Part shown: one piece after another, positions 22,501 to 33,592 of the stretch
Numbering within the stretch: the first letter of the stretch is position 1
Layout of the letters: each line of letters opens with the position of its first letter
Assembly: GCF_030272615.1 (NCBI RefSeq)
Contig: NC_081407.1
Span: forward strand, 151,239,048 to 151,303,047
Direction of reading: 5' to 3'
From: Cryptomeria japonica
Lineage: Eukaryota; Streptophyta; Pinopsida; Cupressales; Cupressaceae
Length of the DNA: 64,000 nucleotides
The notes under the pieces: generated by a model
The model's database searches: none
What the model saw: only the letters and a program-made list of their open reading frames with translations
Told to the model about the DNA's origin: nothing
Program-made: the position numbers and the translations under genes

Positions 22501-24501
22501 TGCATCAGTCTAATTAGCCTACGGGAATAAAATAGGCTAATAATTTCCTCTAGGTGATCACTCGGAGAAAGGGGAAATTACATGCATATCTTCGTGTCAA
22601 ACACAGCAGAAGCAGGACAGAGAACAATTCTATGATTGACAAAACCACCATAAACAACAAGGGAACAGTAATAGTTGTGTCATGACAGTTTCACCACAAT
22701 GTATGGCAGTTTTGCTTGTATCATGCAGAAAAGATGAGTAGCTACTTCAATCATCATCTCTACATGTTCTTCAATTTAGTTTTCTTCATACGCCCTTGAG
22801 GGGTCATTATAATTCATTCATTGTTCTTTGCATCTGATTGATGCAGTCCTCCTTGGTTAACTGTTCTGATGAAGTAGAATGTATATATTGTGGGAGAGGG
22901 TGCTTTGAAACAAGTTGGTAAGCAATAGTTAGGGTGGGCCTTGCCATTCTAATTCAAGTGCCCTTCTCTTTTTATGCGCATGCCATTCCATTTAATTGCC
23001 TATTTCCATTCCATGCAGCTACTTCTTTATAAAAATTACTTAAACATAAGAATGATTTGTTCACTTAATTACAAGAATGGCATTTATCCATAAAAACAAT
23101 TAGAAGTTGAACGTCGTCTTCATACAAGTTAAAGAAACAACATATTCTTTGTTGTGCAATTGTTCTTGTACAAAAGACTCAAAAGGTAGTAGTATTATAC
23201 AAGGGATATGAAACAACACACACAATGAATGTAGGCATGTGTCGGGGCTTGTGCACAACTGCACAATGAAATATACTAACTTGGATATCTTATAAATATT
23301 TTGTTAAAATGCCATGACGTATCAAGCTTAAGGGATCCATCTTAAAATAGTGTAAAACGTGTTTGTATACTTTGCAACATTAATCATTACATTTTATCAA
23401 TTTAAGAAAACAAATCTTTTATGATTTGACTTTTAAAAGCAATTATAAACCCAATTTACTAATTATTTGGTCTCTCTATGTATAGGGTCTCAAGAGGTAT
23501 TACGCCAAAACTTGACTTTGAATACAATATTTTATTTTTAATTTTGTTGGAAGTGGTGTAATTGTATACTGTGCATGTTTTAAACCTCATATAGACTGTA
23601 CACCCTGTCACAAGGTTATCACCCCGGCTGGAGGGCATGAAGAGCCAGCAGCTACCCATGAGTAGGTTTGAGGGCAGGAGCGCAAAATTAAAAAAAATAA
23701 AAAATCGGGCCCTTACATGTGGTGTTTGGGCCTATTGTTTTATACCTATAGACTTGTAATACCATTTAGCAATTTCTTACACTAATGTGCCTATAAAGAC
23801 ACAAATGGATTATGGTTAAGCAAAAATGCATAATATCTTATTGTAAAGTGAACATTTAAGTCAAGATAATGAGATTTCTATGTTGTTGAGTATTTTCATC
23901 TAAGGCTTTCACAAGGAAAATCTATTGTAATACTCTCCATGTGCTATTGTTTCTTTCTATTGCATTTTAAGATTACATTAGCATTGCTCCTCTTGCATGG
24001 GTTTATTGATATTTTTCTTTTTATTTATTAACAGATCTAGTTTAGCTAGTTGTTTGAGAACAAGGGCATCTTCGCTCTGTGATAAATCTTTCCTTGAGTG
24101 GGAGCTCTGAATAGGTAAATCTTGTGTATGAAGGAAAATAGTGTGCACTTCAAGGATGGAAAAAAAATTTAATAGCCAAAACTAGTTATGGAAGCTTAAG
24201 ATAGAAGATTTCCATGTTGCCAAAGATCAATGGATTGTTGTCACAAGAAAGAAGCCCTTTCATGTAACTACAAAACACTACACGAAGATGGATAGGAATA
24301 TAAATAGTTCAATCTGGATGTGCCCACTACTAAGGAACTATGAGATAAGTTAGGGTCTTTGTATCAAACAAAGTCCCCACAGAAAAACTTTTTCTTCAAA
24401 ATAAGCATTCTATTGGGATGATGATGATGATTCCAAGACAAAGCATTTCAATACTTTGGACATTGTGATTACCAAGTTGGCAAATTGATATTAAAAAGGA
24501 T
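19547..24501. other. Intergenic, repeat remnants
   Basis: No supported gene. Near 19600-20000 two diverged tandem segments share CCCTAGGCCCAA, TGTGGTCCTTAACCA and GCCTAGTGAGGG-like text. A (TA)n run lies at 20160-20182. Bases 20685-20880 are built of AATAATAAACATTAATAA-like words. Around 22130-22330 an LTR-like leader (GGGTTTCCG, CTTTTATATTTC) appears without a partner. Frames at 20913-21137 and 21619-21870 match nothing known. Confidence 0.45.
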
Positions 24502-25596
24502 TGTAATGTCCCCAATTGGGAGGCGGCCAATTCCTAATGATTAACAACATACATCACTATGCATTATTATGTCTTAAATCAGATTATTAAAATTAACTAA
24601 TTAAGGAACAATTAGGATTCATAATACATTTGACAGTTACTATACTTAAACCCCAATCCTTACTTCTTTCCTAATCATCAACCCTAATAGAGGATGGGGA
24701 ATTACTTGTCATAGTGAGCTTGGAAACCAGTCTACAAGTAGGCTCCCTCAAGGTTTCAGGACTTCGTCCATATCCCTTCTCGGGCTTACCTATCTTGTGA
24801 GGTATTACTCTGCCTCTCCCTAACCAAACCAACCTAGCGAATGATTAAGGAATGGGCTATGAGTGCACTAACTTCTAATGTATTATGAATGTATATGAAA
24901 TTAAGTATGAATGTCATACATAATGCAGTCTATATTAATATTATTATTTAATTCTTCATAAGAACATTATCAGGCTTCATATATTAAGCATACATATTAA
25001 GCACATCCCCATACATACGACCAAGAACAAGGATGTCACTGCATGTTGCAGTCTATATTAATATAATTATTAAATTCTGCATAAGAACATTATCAGGCTT
25101 CATATATTAAGCATACATATTAAGCACATCCCCATGCATATCACCGAGAACAAGGATGTTACTGCCTGTAACTTAATAACAGTTCTGATCTGATCTGATT
25201 GATGGTGATCTCACTGGATGCTTTTGATTCCTTTCCTTTATATCTCTCAATGTGAGGGAGAGGTCATACCTCTTCATCATGTATGCCCTTTGGCAAGAGA
25301 CACACCCTTTCACCATTAGCACCTTTTGAAAGAGTGCAACTCTTCACTTTCGCAATCGGATCTGCACTTCTGATTCCCAAATGATCCCCCCTTCAAAAGG
25401 GTTCTCTTCTCCCTTTTATACCTCATATTAGGGGGCGTCACAATTTATCATTTCATACCTTTTGACCATTCATTAACTTTAATCAAATTTTAATTATATT
25501 CTTTTATATTTTAATTTATTATTTATTTTTATTCTTTTGTATTTTAATTTTATTATTGTTTATTATTAAATTATATTTTAAAGTGGGGACATTACA
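24502..25596 (-). repeat. Gypsy-type LTR with 12-bp inverted ends
   Basis: 1,095 bp bounded by TGTAATGTCCCC and GGGGACATTACA. On the minus strand AGGTGGGGCGGAC, a purine-rich tract, directly precedes the LTR start at 25596, so this is a 3' LTR of a minus-strand element extending to the right. An internal direct repeat of about 120 bp (near 24920-25040 and 25045-25160) shares TCAGGCTTCATATATTAAGC. No second LTR copy was found in the window. Confidence 0.75.
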
Positions 25597-27655
25597 GTCC
25601 GCCCCACCTAAGATCGCTTGTCCTCAAGCAATGATCATGGAGTGTTCAAAATGTTCTTCATCCCCTTATTCTTCTCTTGAAATACCCTTTTATAAAATCT
25701 TCAGTTTACTTCAGATTTCCTTGTATCCTTTATCTTCTTTAATGTTTGCACATTAATTACAATTCATATACTCTTGATGAATCTTCTTTTATATCTGCAT
25801 TACACTACTTCAATAAAGCTGCTGTCTTCTACTTATCGAAGGCTCTTGGTATAGAAGCCCTTTTATCTTTTAACTCACATTATACTACTTATTGACTTCT
25901 TCACAAGTTTGCAATGATCTTCATAGAATCTTCCCTTTGAGACTGGTGTATAAGTTTTATCTGACTTCTTTCATTTACATACTCACACACATTTCTTATA
26001 TATATATATAATCTTCCAAGATATGCATTTTCCTTCTAAAAAAGAAATGACTCTTCACATCTAATAGATAAAAACAAATTATTTCTTTTTATAATTATCA
26101 TAAATCACACCTCTTTATAATAATCATTAAACAAACTGTTATCACTTTAACCTGCACCCCTATTTGCTAAGCTATCAACTCAGCAGGCTTGTGACACATG
26201 GGAACACCCCTAGGCCTGTGGGTTGCCTAAAACTTGGAGTGAGCCTCCAGAGAAAGCTGGTTCTTAGTTGGTTATCACTTAAACTTAACTATTCTAATGA
26301 TTTTGCTGACAAAAGAGTAAGAGGGAAAACATAAACTGAAACTACGATCTAACAGGTGATACACCAAATGATATCTTGAGAATATACAACAAATAACACA
26401 CAATAAAGCCAGTAATGAAAGACTCTCCTACACAACTCAATAAATCATAACCTTTGCATCAATAGTTTATACGAAGGCTAAAAATCACAGTCCTAAGAGG
26501 AGAAAACACTCTTTCTCACAACCTAAGACTGTTATTTCACTCACAGAGCTTATAACCTGCAAATAATTATACTCCTGCATAAGATATCCACCTGAAAACA
26601 CAGTTTCAAGGACAAAGGATGTCACAAAAACCTGTACTAACATTAAAGACTCACAAAAACAAAAGAATATGGGAAGGTATGAACTGCTTATTACTACTCA
26701 AAGGTGTTACAATGCTGTCATACTCTGAAAAACTGAGTTACAAACCCCACTTTCTGCAAAAAAGAACTCTAAAATTACAATTTGCACCTAGTGATCAAGT
26801 AAGAACTCCTGAAAATAATGAAGTCTTGAGGTAAATTTGCTTTTACAAAAGGCAGTCAAAAGGACTCCACCTCCTCTTTTTGGGTCGAGCAAACTCAAAA
26901 AACCCACCTTTTAGGGCCCTAAACATGTCTGAAAGGGAATGCAATTGAGCCAAAAGCCAAGCCACCCCATATCTTCCCATAAAAGCCCTTAATTGCACAA
27001 TAAATGAATCCAAAATTTCTTCAAACAGGCCTGCAAACCTTCATTAATGCAAAAAATATCCCTTTGACTTCTTAATAAATGAAAATAAGATAAATATCTC
27101 ATAAAGTGATTTAAAACTTATCACTTTATTAAATATTTATTTTACTCCATTTTTACATTGAGTCAAGATATTGATAAGAAATATATTTAATAAAGTGATA
27201 AGCTATTATCACTTTAAAAAACATTTTTCTCACACCCTTTTACTTTAAAAAAATAAATATAAATAAGAAAATATTTATTGAAGTATTTTTAATAAAATGA
27301 CACTTTAATAAATAATTTTATTATTTAATTTATATAAATCCCATGCTTCAAAATTTTCTATACTTATTAAGTGATTATATATTATCACTTAATCAACATT
27401 TATATTGACATTATTAAGTGATAAGATATAATCACTTAATAAGTCCTTTACATAGGCATTATTGTTATGAGATGGAAAATTCATGGGGGACACAATTGGC
27501 AAGGAGAAAAAATATCCTTCTACCACTAATCACATCTTAATATGGGGTCGCTTATCTTCCATATTAAATTGCTGTAGACCATCACAAAATGATTCCTAAT
27601 ATGAAATGGCTTTGCAAACACCCATGGAATAAACATGTTGGAAACACATCAGGTA
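25597..27655 (-). other. Non-coding interior beside the gypsy LTR
   Basis: About 2 kb without a protease, reverse transcriptase or integrase motif on either strand. The text just right of the LTR (GATCGCTTGTCCTCAAGCA) is where a gypsy polyprotein would end. Its far end meets the copia gag fragment at about 27655, so this is a truncated or LARD-like element. Confidence 0.4.
27101..27442. repeat. Cluster of four AAGTGAT/ATCACTT palindromes
   Basis: Inverted repeats at 27101-27129, 27191-27216, 27366-27393 and 27411-27442 have 10-12-bp perfect arms built on the same AAGTGAT core with loops of 6-9 bases. Flanks are AT-rich. Confidence 0.85.
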
Positions 27656-27659
27656 TGAA

Positions 27660-28454
27660 CCAAACACTTGAAGCATTTGAAAGGCAGTTTCCCTTTATAC
27701 TTGCCGAAGCCCCTTTTAAGTTTCCTAATCAGATTTGCAATTTCATTAGTATCACAATCTGATTCAAAACTTGTCTCCTTTTGCTTTCCTTGTTGCTTTA
27801 AATGCAGTCTCTTTTCAATGTATCTTCCCCAACCGTTCTCATCTCAAATGCTGTAAAAATGCCATGTAAATCATCAATCATAATTTTACTAAGATCTTTG
27901 GCTTCTTCAATTGCATAAATTTTAGAGTCATATCTTGAAGGCAAAGATCTTAGCACCTTCTGAACAACAACATGATCTTTTATGTCTTCTCCAAGACCTT
28001 TAATTGCGTTAACAATCTCATCAACCCTAAGAAGATTATCAACATTCTGCTCTTCTTCTTTCATCTTTAAGCCTTCAAACTTCGCCTTGTATGTTTGTAA
28101 CTTCACTTGCTTCACTTTGTCATCACCTTCATAAATATTCTTCAGTTTGTCCCAGATAGCTTTTGTTGTTTGACAATGCATCACTTTAACAAACTTAGTG
28201 TTAGACAAACCACAAAAAAATTGCAATCTGAGCCTCAGCATTATTTTCATACTCTCTTTTCAACAAGATCAGTTAAAGGATGTGATGGCATTGTATAACC
28301 ATTAAGAACAAAGATCCAAACATCAGACCCCAAAGAAGACAAATAACTTTCCATTCTGATACTCCAAAAAGCATATTTAGAACCATCAAATAAGGGGGAT
28401 TCATTTGAGGAGGATCCTTCTAAACTAGGTTGATTAATCCTATTCAAGCACCAA
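27660..28454 (-). pseudogene. Truncated copia gag (DUF4219/UBN2 type)
   Basis: From 28454 the frame shows PLFDGSKYAFWSIRMESYL (DUF4219-like), and after a frameshift near 28250 the UBN2 capsid (AIWDKLKNIYEGDDKVKQ, VVQKVLRSLPSRYDSKI). It ends in the start of a zinc knuckle, LPFKCFKC, where similarity stops at about 27664. Protease and pol are absent. The adjacent primer site and LTR show it is the 5' part of a SIRE/Maximus-like copia. Confidence 0.85.
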
Positions 28455-28466
28455 GCTTTGATACCA
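28455..28466 (-). other. Primer-binding site of the truncated copia
   Basis: On the minus strand TGGTATCAAAGC, two bases from the LTR end at 28469. Confidence 0.75.
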
Positions 28467-29635
28467 ATTGTAGAACACAATTCTTCTACTAAGAGGGTGG
28501 GGGTGAATCAGTAGAAGATATAAATTTATGATCCTCGATCAATTAAACTTTTGATGAACTTATCAAAAGCTTTAAACTGAAATCTGAAAGGAATGCAACC
28601 ACATAATGAAGCCAATGCACAAGAAATACGTGGAAAACCCAAAATGGAAAAAACCACGGTGAGATATGCTACTAGGAACTATTGTCCTAATCCAGCCTCA
28701 CAAATAAGATTGTTTAAAATATTGTAGGGGCACCTACTGTAAGGAATCACCCAATCCCTTACAACTCTTGTTTTCACAAACTTCTCAAACTGAGCACCAA
28801 CCCAGCATCCTTAGGCAACAACCTTAAGGATATTACAAGTAAGTTATTACTAATTTCGACCTGAAATATTATACTACACAACTATTAAGTAATTAAACAA
28901 GGTATTACAAACTAAATATAACCACCTTTCAGATGTTTTAATCTGTTTTGTACATCAGCACAATAATAATAATCTGCAGATAAACCTTTACAAGTTACGT
29001 GCTATCAGCAACCTAAATCCTGTCCCCAAACTTAGACAACTTGTCAAACAATATACAGTCTGCAATTTTTTGAAAAGTCCTGTTCACATCAACTCGACAC
29101 GAGTTCACGAGCACTGTTTTGTATTCCATTCTCCTGTCCAAAAACTCAGAAAACCCTGTCAAGAACTTCTACAAAATGAATCATAGTATTGTCTGAACCT
29201 TCTAGAATGAATTACTTATTGACAGCATTTTGTAAAAGCAAACAAATATGTTTATATGTTCATCTTTTCAACAGCAATACTCACAGCAGTTTGCAATAGC
29301 AAGTATATTGATATGTTCACCTTTCTTTTGCCAACATTATTCACAGTATCATAATATCTTGTAGTGATTTCTTCAGTACTACATTCTTGTTGACAACATT
29401 GAACTTGTTAAACCGGTGCCTCTGCATACATGTTCCTAGTTTATTTCTCTTTAACCAAGTGCTGAAGTCATGCCTTTGGAGTTAGACTAGATATAGATGT
29501 TTGTACCGTGGGTTTGAGATAATAAGAAGGGAGCGGAACATCCTGACTAGAGATGCAGACAAGGTGCGGAAATGCTAAGTCATAATAGAGGAGTACAAAA
29601 TACATTGCGTGTAGCATTAAAAGGACTGAGAGGTT

Positions 29636-29778
29636 GAGAGTTCTATGAGAGATTTGTAATCAGATTATAGAAGTTGTGAAATGAGAGTTCTATGACAGAT
29701 TTGTAACGAGATTGTAGAAGTCGTGAAAAGGAGAGTTCTGTGACAGATTTGTAACTAGATTATAGGAGTTGTGATAAG
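29636..29778. repeat. Three 47-48-bp tandem repeats in the LTR block
   Basis: Units 29636-29682, 29683-29730 and 29731-29778 begin GAGAGTTCT and contain AGATTTGTAA; a partial fourth follows. Confidence 0.85.
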
Positions 29779-29823
29779 GAGAATTCTATGAATTAAAGAA
29801 GAGAAACATATCAAAATCTTTGA

Positions 29824-30099
29824 TTTTGAAGTTGGTACCTCATTTTTGTGGAGTAGGTGCTTCACCGGTGTTGTTCGTGATTCAAGAAGAGTTGGTGCTC
29901 TCAGTGAGTTGGTGCTCACTTGTATAATCTGGGTTGGTGCCCAATTTCGGTGAATAAAAGTTGCGTTGTATTTTGAAGTTGGTGCCTCATTTTTGTGGAG
30001 TAGGTGCTTCACCGGTGTTGTTCGTGATTCAAGAAGAGTTGGTGCTCACTTGTATAATCTGGGTTGGTGCCCAATTTCAGTGAATAAAAGTTGCGTTGT
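29824..30099. repeat. 147-bp direct duplication in the LTR block
   Basis: Copies start at 29824 and 29971 (TTTTGAAGTTGGT) and end GTTGCGTTGT. The first carries an extra short insertion containing GTTGGTGCTC. Each copy includes a GAATAAAAG polyadenylation-like signal. Confidence 0.9.
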
Positions 30100-30889
30100 G
30101 ATTTTTTATCCGAAAGGGTTTTCCACAAGAAAATTTGGTGTTTGCATCTTGTTTATTGCTCTTCTATGTTTTATGTGGTTTCATGTTATTAAAAAGTTTA
30201 AAATACTGATTCATCCCCCCTCTCAATATTTTTTGTGTGCCTTTCAATAGCATTGTTCCCTAAAGGAGCAATGTTTTAAAGCCAATGGATTGTGAGGGGC
30301 AAGTAAAACATGCAAGTTTCATTGCCAATATCCTCATAGAATCCATTGAGATGGTAGGGCTTGAAAATATTGTCCAAGTCCTTACAGACAATGTTAAAAA
30401 TTGTAGGGTATTTGAGTCTATAGTGGAGGCTATATATGATCACATTTTTTGCGCTAACTCAATTGAATATCACAAAAGATTGGCACACAAATTGAATAGA
30501 ACAGACAAGTCTACACAGACGCCAAGGAGATTCAAATGTTTGTGACTAATCATCATATGTCACCAGCCATATTAAGGACCTCCCAGTTGGAGTTGTTGAA
30601 GGTAATTTAAATTATATTTTTTAATATATTTTTATTTTATTTTGATTTTTATTGTTGATGCGTGACATTTATTTCTTATACCATGCTAGGTTTTCGAAAC
30701 ATGACTTGCATCACACAATTGTCTTAAGCATAGATGGACTACTTGCCGAAAACTCAAGAGTTTTTTTTGTTTGGCGAGTATTTACGACTTTAACTCGCAA
30801 AAGAAACTCGTCGAGTTTTTGGTTTCACAAAAAACTCGGCTGCATTAAAAAAAGGCCCACACATGTCAAAAATTATCTAATTTTTTTTT

Positions 30890-31100
30890 TCAAGTCAGTC
30901 TCATTCTCTTCATCATAATATATACATGAAATATAACATTTAAGCATAATATGTATTTTTCCTTTCTTATAATTTAAGTTATATTTCATGTATATATTGA
31001 AAAGATGTTTGAGAGTGGTTTTAGATCTCTAGGAGTTATAAGGCAAATTCTAGGTTTTAGAAGATCTTTTAAATTTTCAGACAGTCAAATTTCAGTAATC
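30890..31100. repeat. Segment shared with the solo LTR at 53540-53780
   Basis: A hairpin at 30920-30996 (arms with CATGAAATATAAC and GTTATATTTCATG) is followed by GATGTTTGAGAGTGGTTT and AGAGTTATAA-like text in the same order as at 53563-53720. Confidence 0.8.
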
Positions 31101-31322
31101 GGTAGGCTCCTATTAACATTCTCTCGCTCTCTCTATCTCACTCACTTTATCTGTCCTAAATTTTAGACCTATCTATCTCCCTATCACTCTTCCTCTATCC
31201 CCCTCTCTACCACCCTCCATCTCACTCTCTCTTCTCTCCCTCAAGATCTAGACCTATCTCTCTACCCCTCTCTTTCTCACCCTTAGACCCCTGCAAGGGG
31301 TGCTCCCTTCAACCTAATTTTA
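31101..31322. other. Pyrimidine-rich tract within the inner hAT
   Basis: Dominated by CTCTCT, CCTCTC and TATCTC words on the plus strand up to 31300. It precedes the TTTTGCAG splice acceptor of the transposase exon. Confidence 0.6.
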
Positions 31323-31330
31323 TTTTGCAG

Positions 31331-31907
31331 ATGCTTGGTGGCAAAGTTGGGGTGGAAATACCCCAAATCTCAAAAAATTTGCCCTCAAAATCTTATGTCA
31401 GGTTTGTAGTTCATCCAGTTGTGAGCGCAATTGGAGCTTGTTTAAGGCCATCTACACGAAGAAGAGGAGCAAGTTAGCCCAAAAACACCTCAATGACCTT
31501 GTCTTTGTGCAATACAATCTTCGGTTGCGCATAAGGAAGGTGGAGGAAGCACCAATTGGTCCAATTGATTTGGATGGTATAGATCCTTATAGTGATTGGA
31601 CAGCGTAGGAGCAACCTCATTGTTTACAGAGGATGACATCAATGATTTGGAGGGGCATGCTACGGAGGAGGAAGGGGGTGGATTTGATTCACACTGGATG
31701 ACATTCAGGAGGGTGAGTCATTGCCAGTGCCAGGTGCAATTAGAGGCAGAGTTACATCTAGGATGGAGGATGAGCCACAGCCTGAGCCAGTCATACCAAG
31801 CGAGGAGGCACAGTCACACGGCACACCTACAACAGACTTCTAGGACTAGACCCTCTAGTTCTACCTCTCCCCTAGTTTTTACGAGAGCTAGGAAGAGGAA
31901 GACGTAA
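31331..31907 (+). pseudogene. Inner hAT transposase, last exon (dimerisation domain)
   Basis: A TTTTGCAG acceptor precedes AWWQSWGGNTPNLKKFA, then CSSSSCERNWSLFKAIYTKK and LNDLVFVQYNLRLR, the conserved C-terminal dimerisation domain. The frame stops at 31608-31610 (TAG); a shifted frame 31596-31907 continues with acidic EDDINDLEG and ends in basic ARKRKT, the usual hAT C-terminus. Upstream exons are absent. The sequence differs clearly from the outer copy, so it is another hAT family. Confidence 0.9.
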
Positions 31908-33479
31908 TTGTAATGATGTACTTACTTTCGGTTTTACAAAAACTATTTACTATTTTGCTTCCAGGCTTCCAGCCATCAGCATTCTTCATGAGGATGCGAT
32001 TTTGTAGAAACTTTGCATTTAAATATATCTAGAATCAGCTTGTTTCTTTTGTGTTCTCATTATTTGACTCATTGGATGCATCTTTTCATTAAATTTTGCA
32101 AAAAAAAAGCATTTTTAATTAAAATTTAAGCGTGTTTTTAAGTAGTTGAGTTTTTCCGAGCTTTTTTTTTAGGCCTTGGCGAGTTTTGCCAAGTGGCAAG
32201 TAGTTCATCTATGGTCTTAAGACAACTTGTGAGGGTGTGTTCTATGATCATCAACAACTTGTGGAGTGTATGGAGGTAGTAAAGTACAAAAAGAGCCCAA
32301 AAAGTAAAAGCATTGATCCTAGATGATGAGTGGTGGGCTTGTGGGGAAATTGTTTTGAGTTTCACTGAGCCCATTATGAGCATGATTAGGCTAGTTGATA
32401 CTGATTGCCCATTTTGGGTGAAATTTATGATGGCATGGACTCGATGGTGGAGAAAATAAGAGCAATAATAGAGGCCAAAGAACATGACTAAATGGAAACA
32501 TTTTTCACAATTGTGCAGAAAATTATTGTTAATCATTGAAACAAGATGACCACCCCCTTACATCTCTTAGCATTTGCTTCGTCGCCAAAGTATTGTAGCA
32601 AAGAAATATTTTCATTGTCGAGGAGAATGGCACCATATAGAGGTGGGGAGGTTGTTGTTGGCTATAAGGTTATATTTAGAAAGACATATACAAATGAAGA
32701 AATCCAAAGTATTGTCTTGAGCGAGTTTGGCCAATTCATAGCTTCAAAACATCATGATATTTCCACTCTTCATGACAAATATAGGATAAGTGCTAATGAG
32801 TGGTGGTACCTACATGGTCAAGGCTCCAAAATTTTGTAGCCTCTTGCAATTAAAATTCTTTCCCAAGTATGTATCATTTTATTTTTCATTTTTTTCAATT
32901 TTCATTCGAAGTTATCATGCTATATATTATATTAAAATATTTTTATTTTATTATTTCTTTTAACTTTTAAGTTTTGATTCTTGAATTATAAAATTAAATA
33001 TCAAACATTGAATGCAAACTGAACAGGTTGCAAGTTCTTCTTCAGCTGAGCAGAATTGGAGTACATACTCAATCATCCACTCAATTAATCACACCAGTTT
33101 GGGTGCAAAGAAAAGTAGAGGACTTTGTCTACATACACTCCAACCTTCATATCTTGTCACATAAGAAACCTGAATACAATGAGGGTGTGACAAATAATTG
33201 GGATCTAGCCCTTAAGTGTGCTGATTTAGATGCTACTTTTGCACAACTTGCCCGAGTCTCTATCAATGAGGCAACTTTTGCACTTGGCATAGCTAGTGCA
33301 AGTGGAAATCCAATGGATTGTGGTTCAAATGAAGTTGAACCAAATGTTCACCTTCATGCTTTTGATGAAGAAGAATATGAGTATGTAATATCAATTTTCA
33401 TTATGTAATGACATTTTGAGACTTGAGTATTACCATTTTTGCAAATTATGAATATGATATTATTATGTATTTAAAAATT

Positions 33480-33515
33480 CTCTTTATTATATATATATAT
33501 GTGTGTGTGTGTGTG
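33480..33515. repeat. TA/TG microsatellite
   Basis: A (TA)n run changes into (TG)n between 33487 and 33513. Confidence 0.85.
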
Positions 33516-33592
33516 CCCAAGGAAAAAAAATTGACGTACCACCACACCAAGTTCGGATTCTCGTACCCGCACTCATACCCGAATTAGTAACT

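Larger units (their letters stand above)
28469..30246 (-). repeat. Long LTR, or two LTRs head to head
   Basis: The block starts TGTAGAACAC and ends GCCTTTCA. Both ends carry, in inverted orientation, a purine run followed by TGAATCAG. Each end also has an outward-facing GGGTTTTCCAC motif, a U5 hallmark of this copia group. One reading is a single 1.78-kb LTR of the minus-strand element; the other is a minus-strand LTR abutting a plus-strand solo LTR somewhere near 29450. The right end meets hAT sequence at 30247. Confidence 0.6.
30729..32213 (+). mobile_element. Second hAT element inserted in the first
   Basis: Ends carry the 19-bp terminal inverted repeat CATAGATGGACTACTTGCC, matching the right end at 18 of 19 positions. 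The 8-bp duplication GTCTTAAG flanks it (30721-30728, 32214-32221). The 1,485-bp element keeps only the last transposase exon, so it is an internally deleted derivative. Removing it restores the reading of exon 2 of the outer transposase. Confidence 0.95.
30247..33408 (+). pseudogene. hAT transposase (DUF659 to dimerisation domain)
   Basis: Exon 1 (to 30601) reads the DUF659 core: GQVKHASFIANILIESIE, VGLENIVQVLTDNVKNC, then MSPAILRTSQLELLK and a GT donor. Exon 2 (30690-30728, resuming at 32222 to 32866) has VKALILDDEWW, SFTEPIMSMIRLVDTD and NEWWYLHGQGSK. After an intron (32867-33026), exon 3 starts VASSSSAEQNWSTYS, the hAT dimerisation signature, then after one frameshift VEDFVYIHSNLHILSHKKP. 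Several stops and shifts make it non-functional. hAT transposases cut and paste DNA with 8-bp duplications. Confidence 0.9.
30247..33592 (+). mobile_element. Decayed hAT transposon, 5' end missing, split by a second hAT
   Basis: It contains a hAT transposase gene from DUF659 to the dimerisation domain, interrupted at 30729-32213. The left end is cut at the LTR junction (30246/30247), so the N-terminal zinc finger and left terminal repeat are missing. Near 33530-33592 there is GTACC/TACCCGAA-rich text like hAT subterminal repeats; the exact right terminus is uncertain. Confidence 0.8.
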
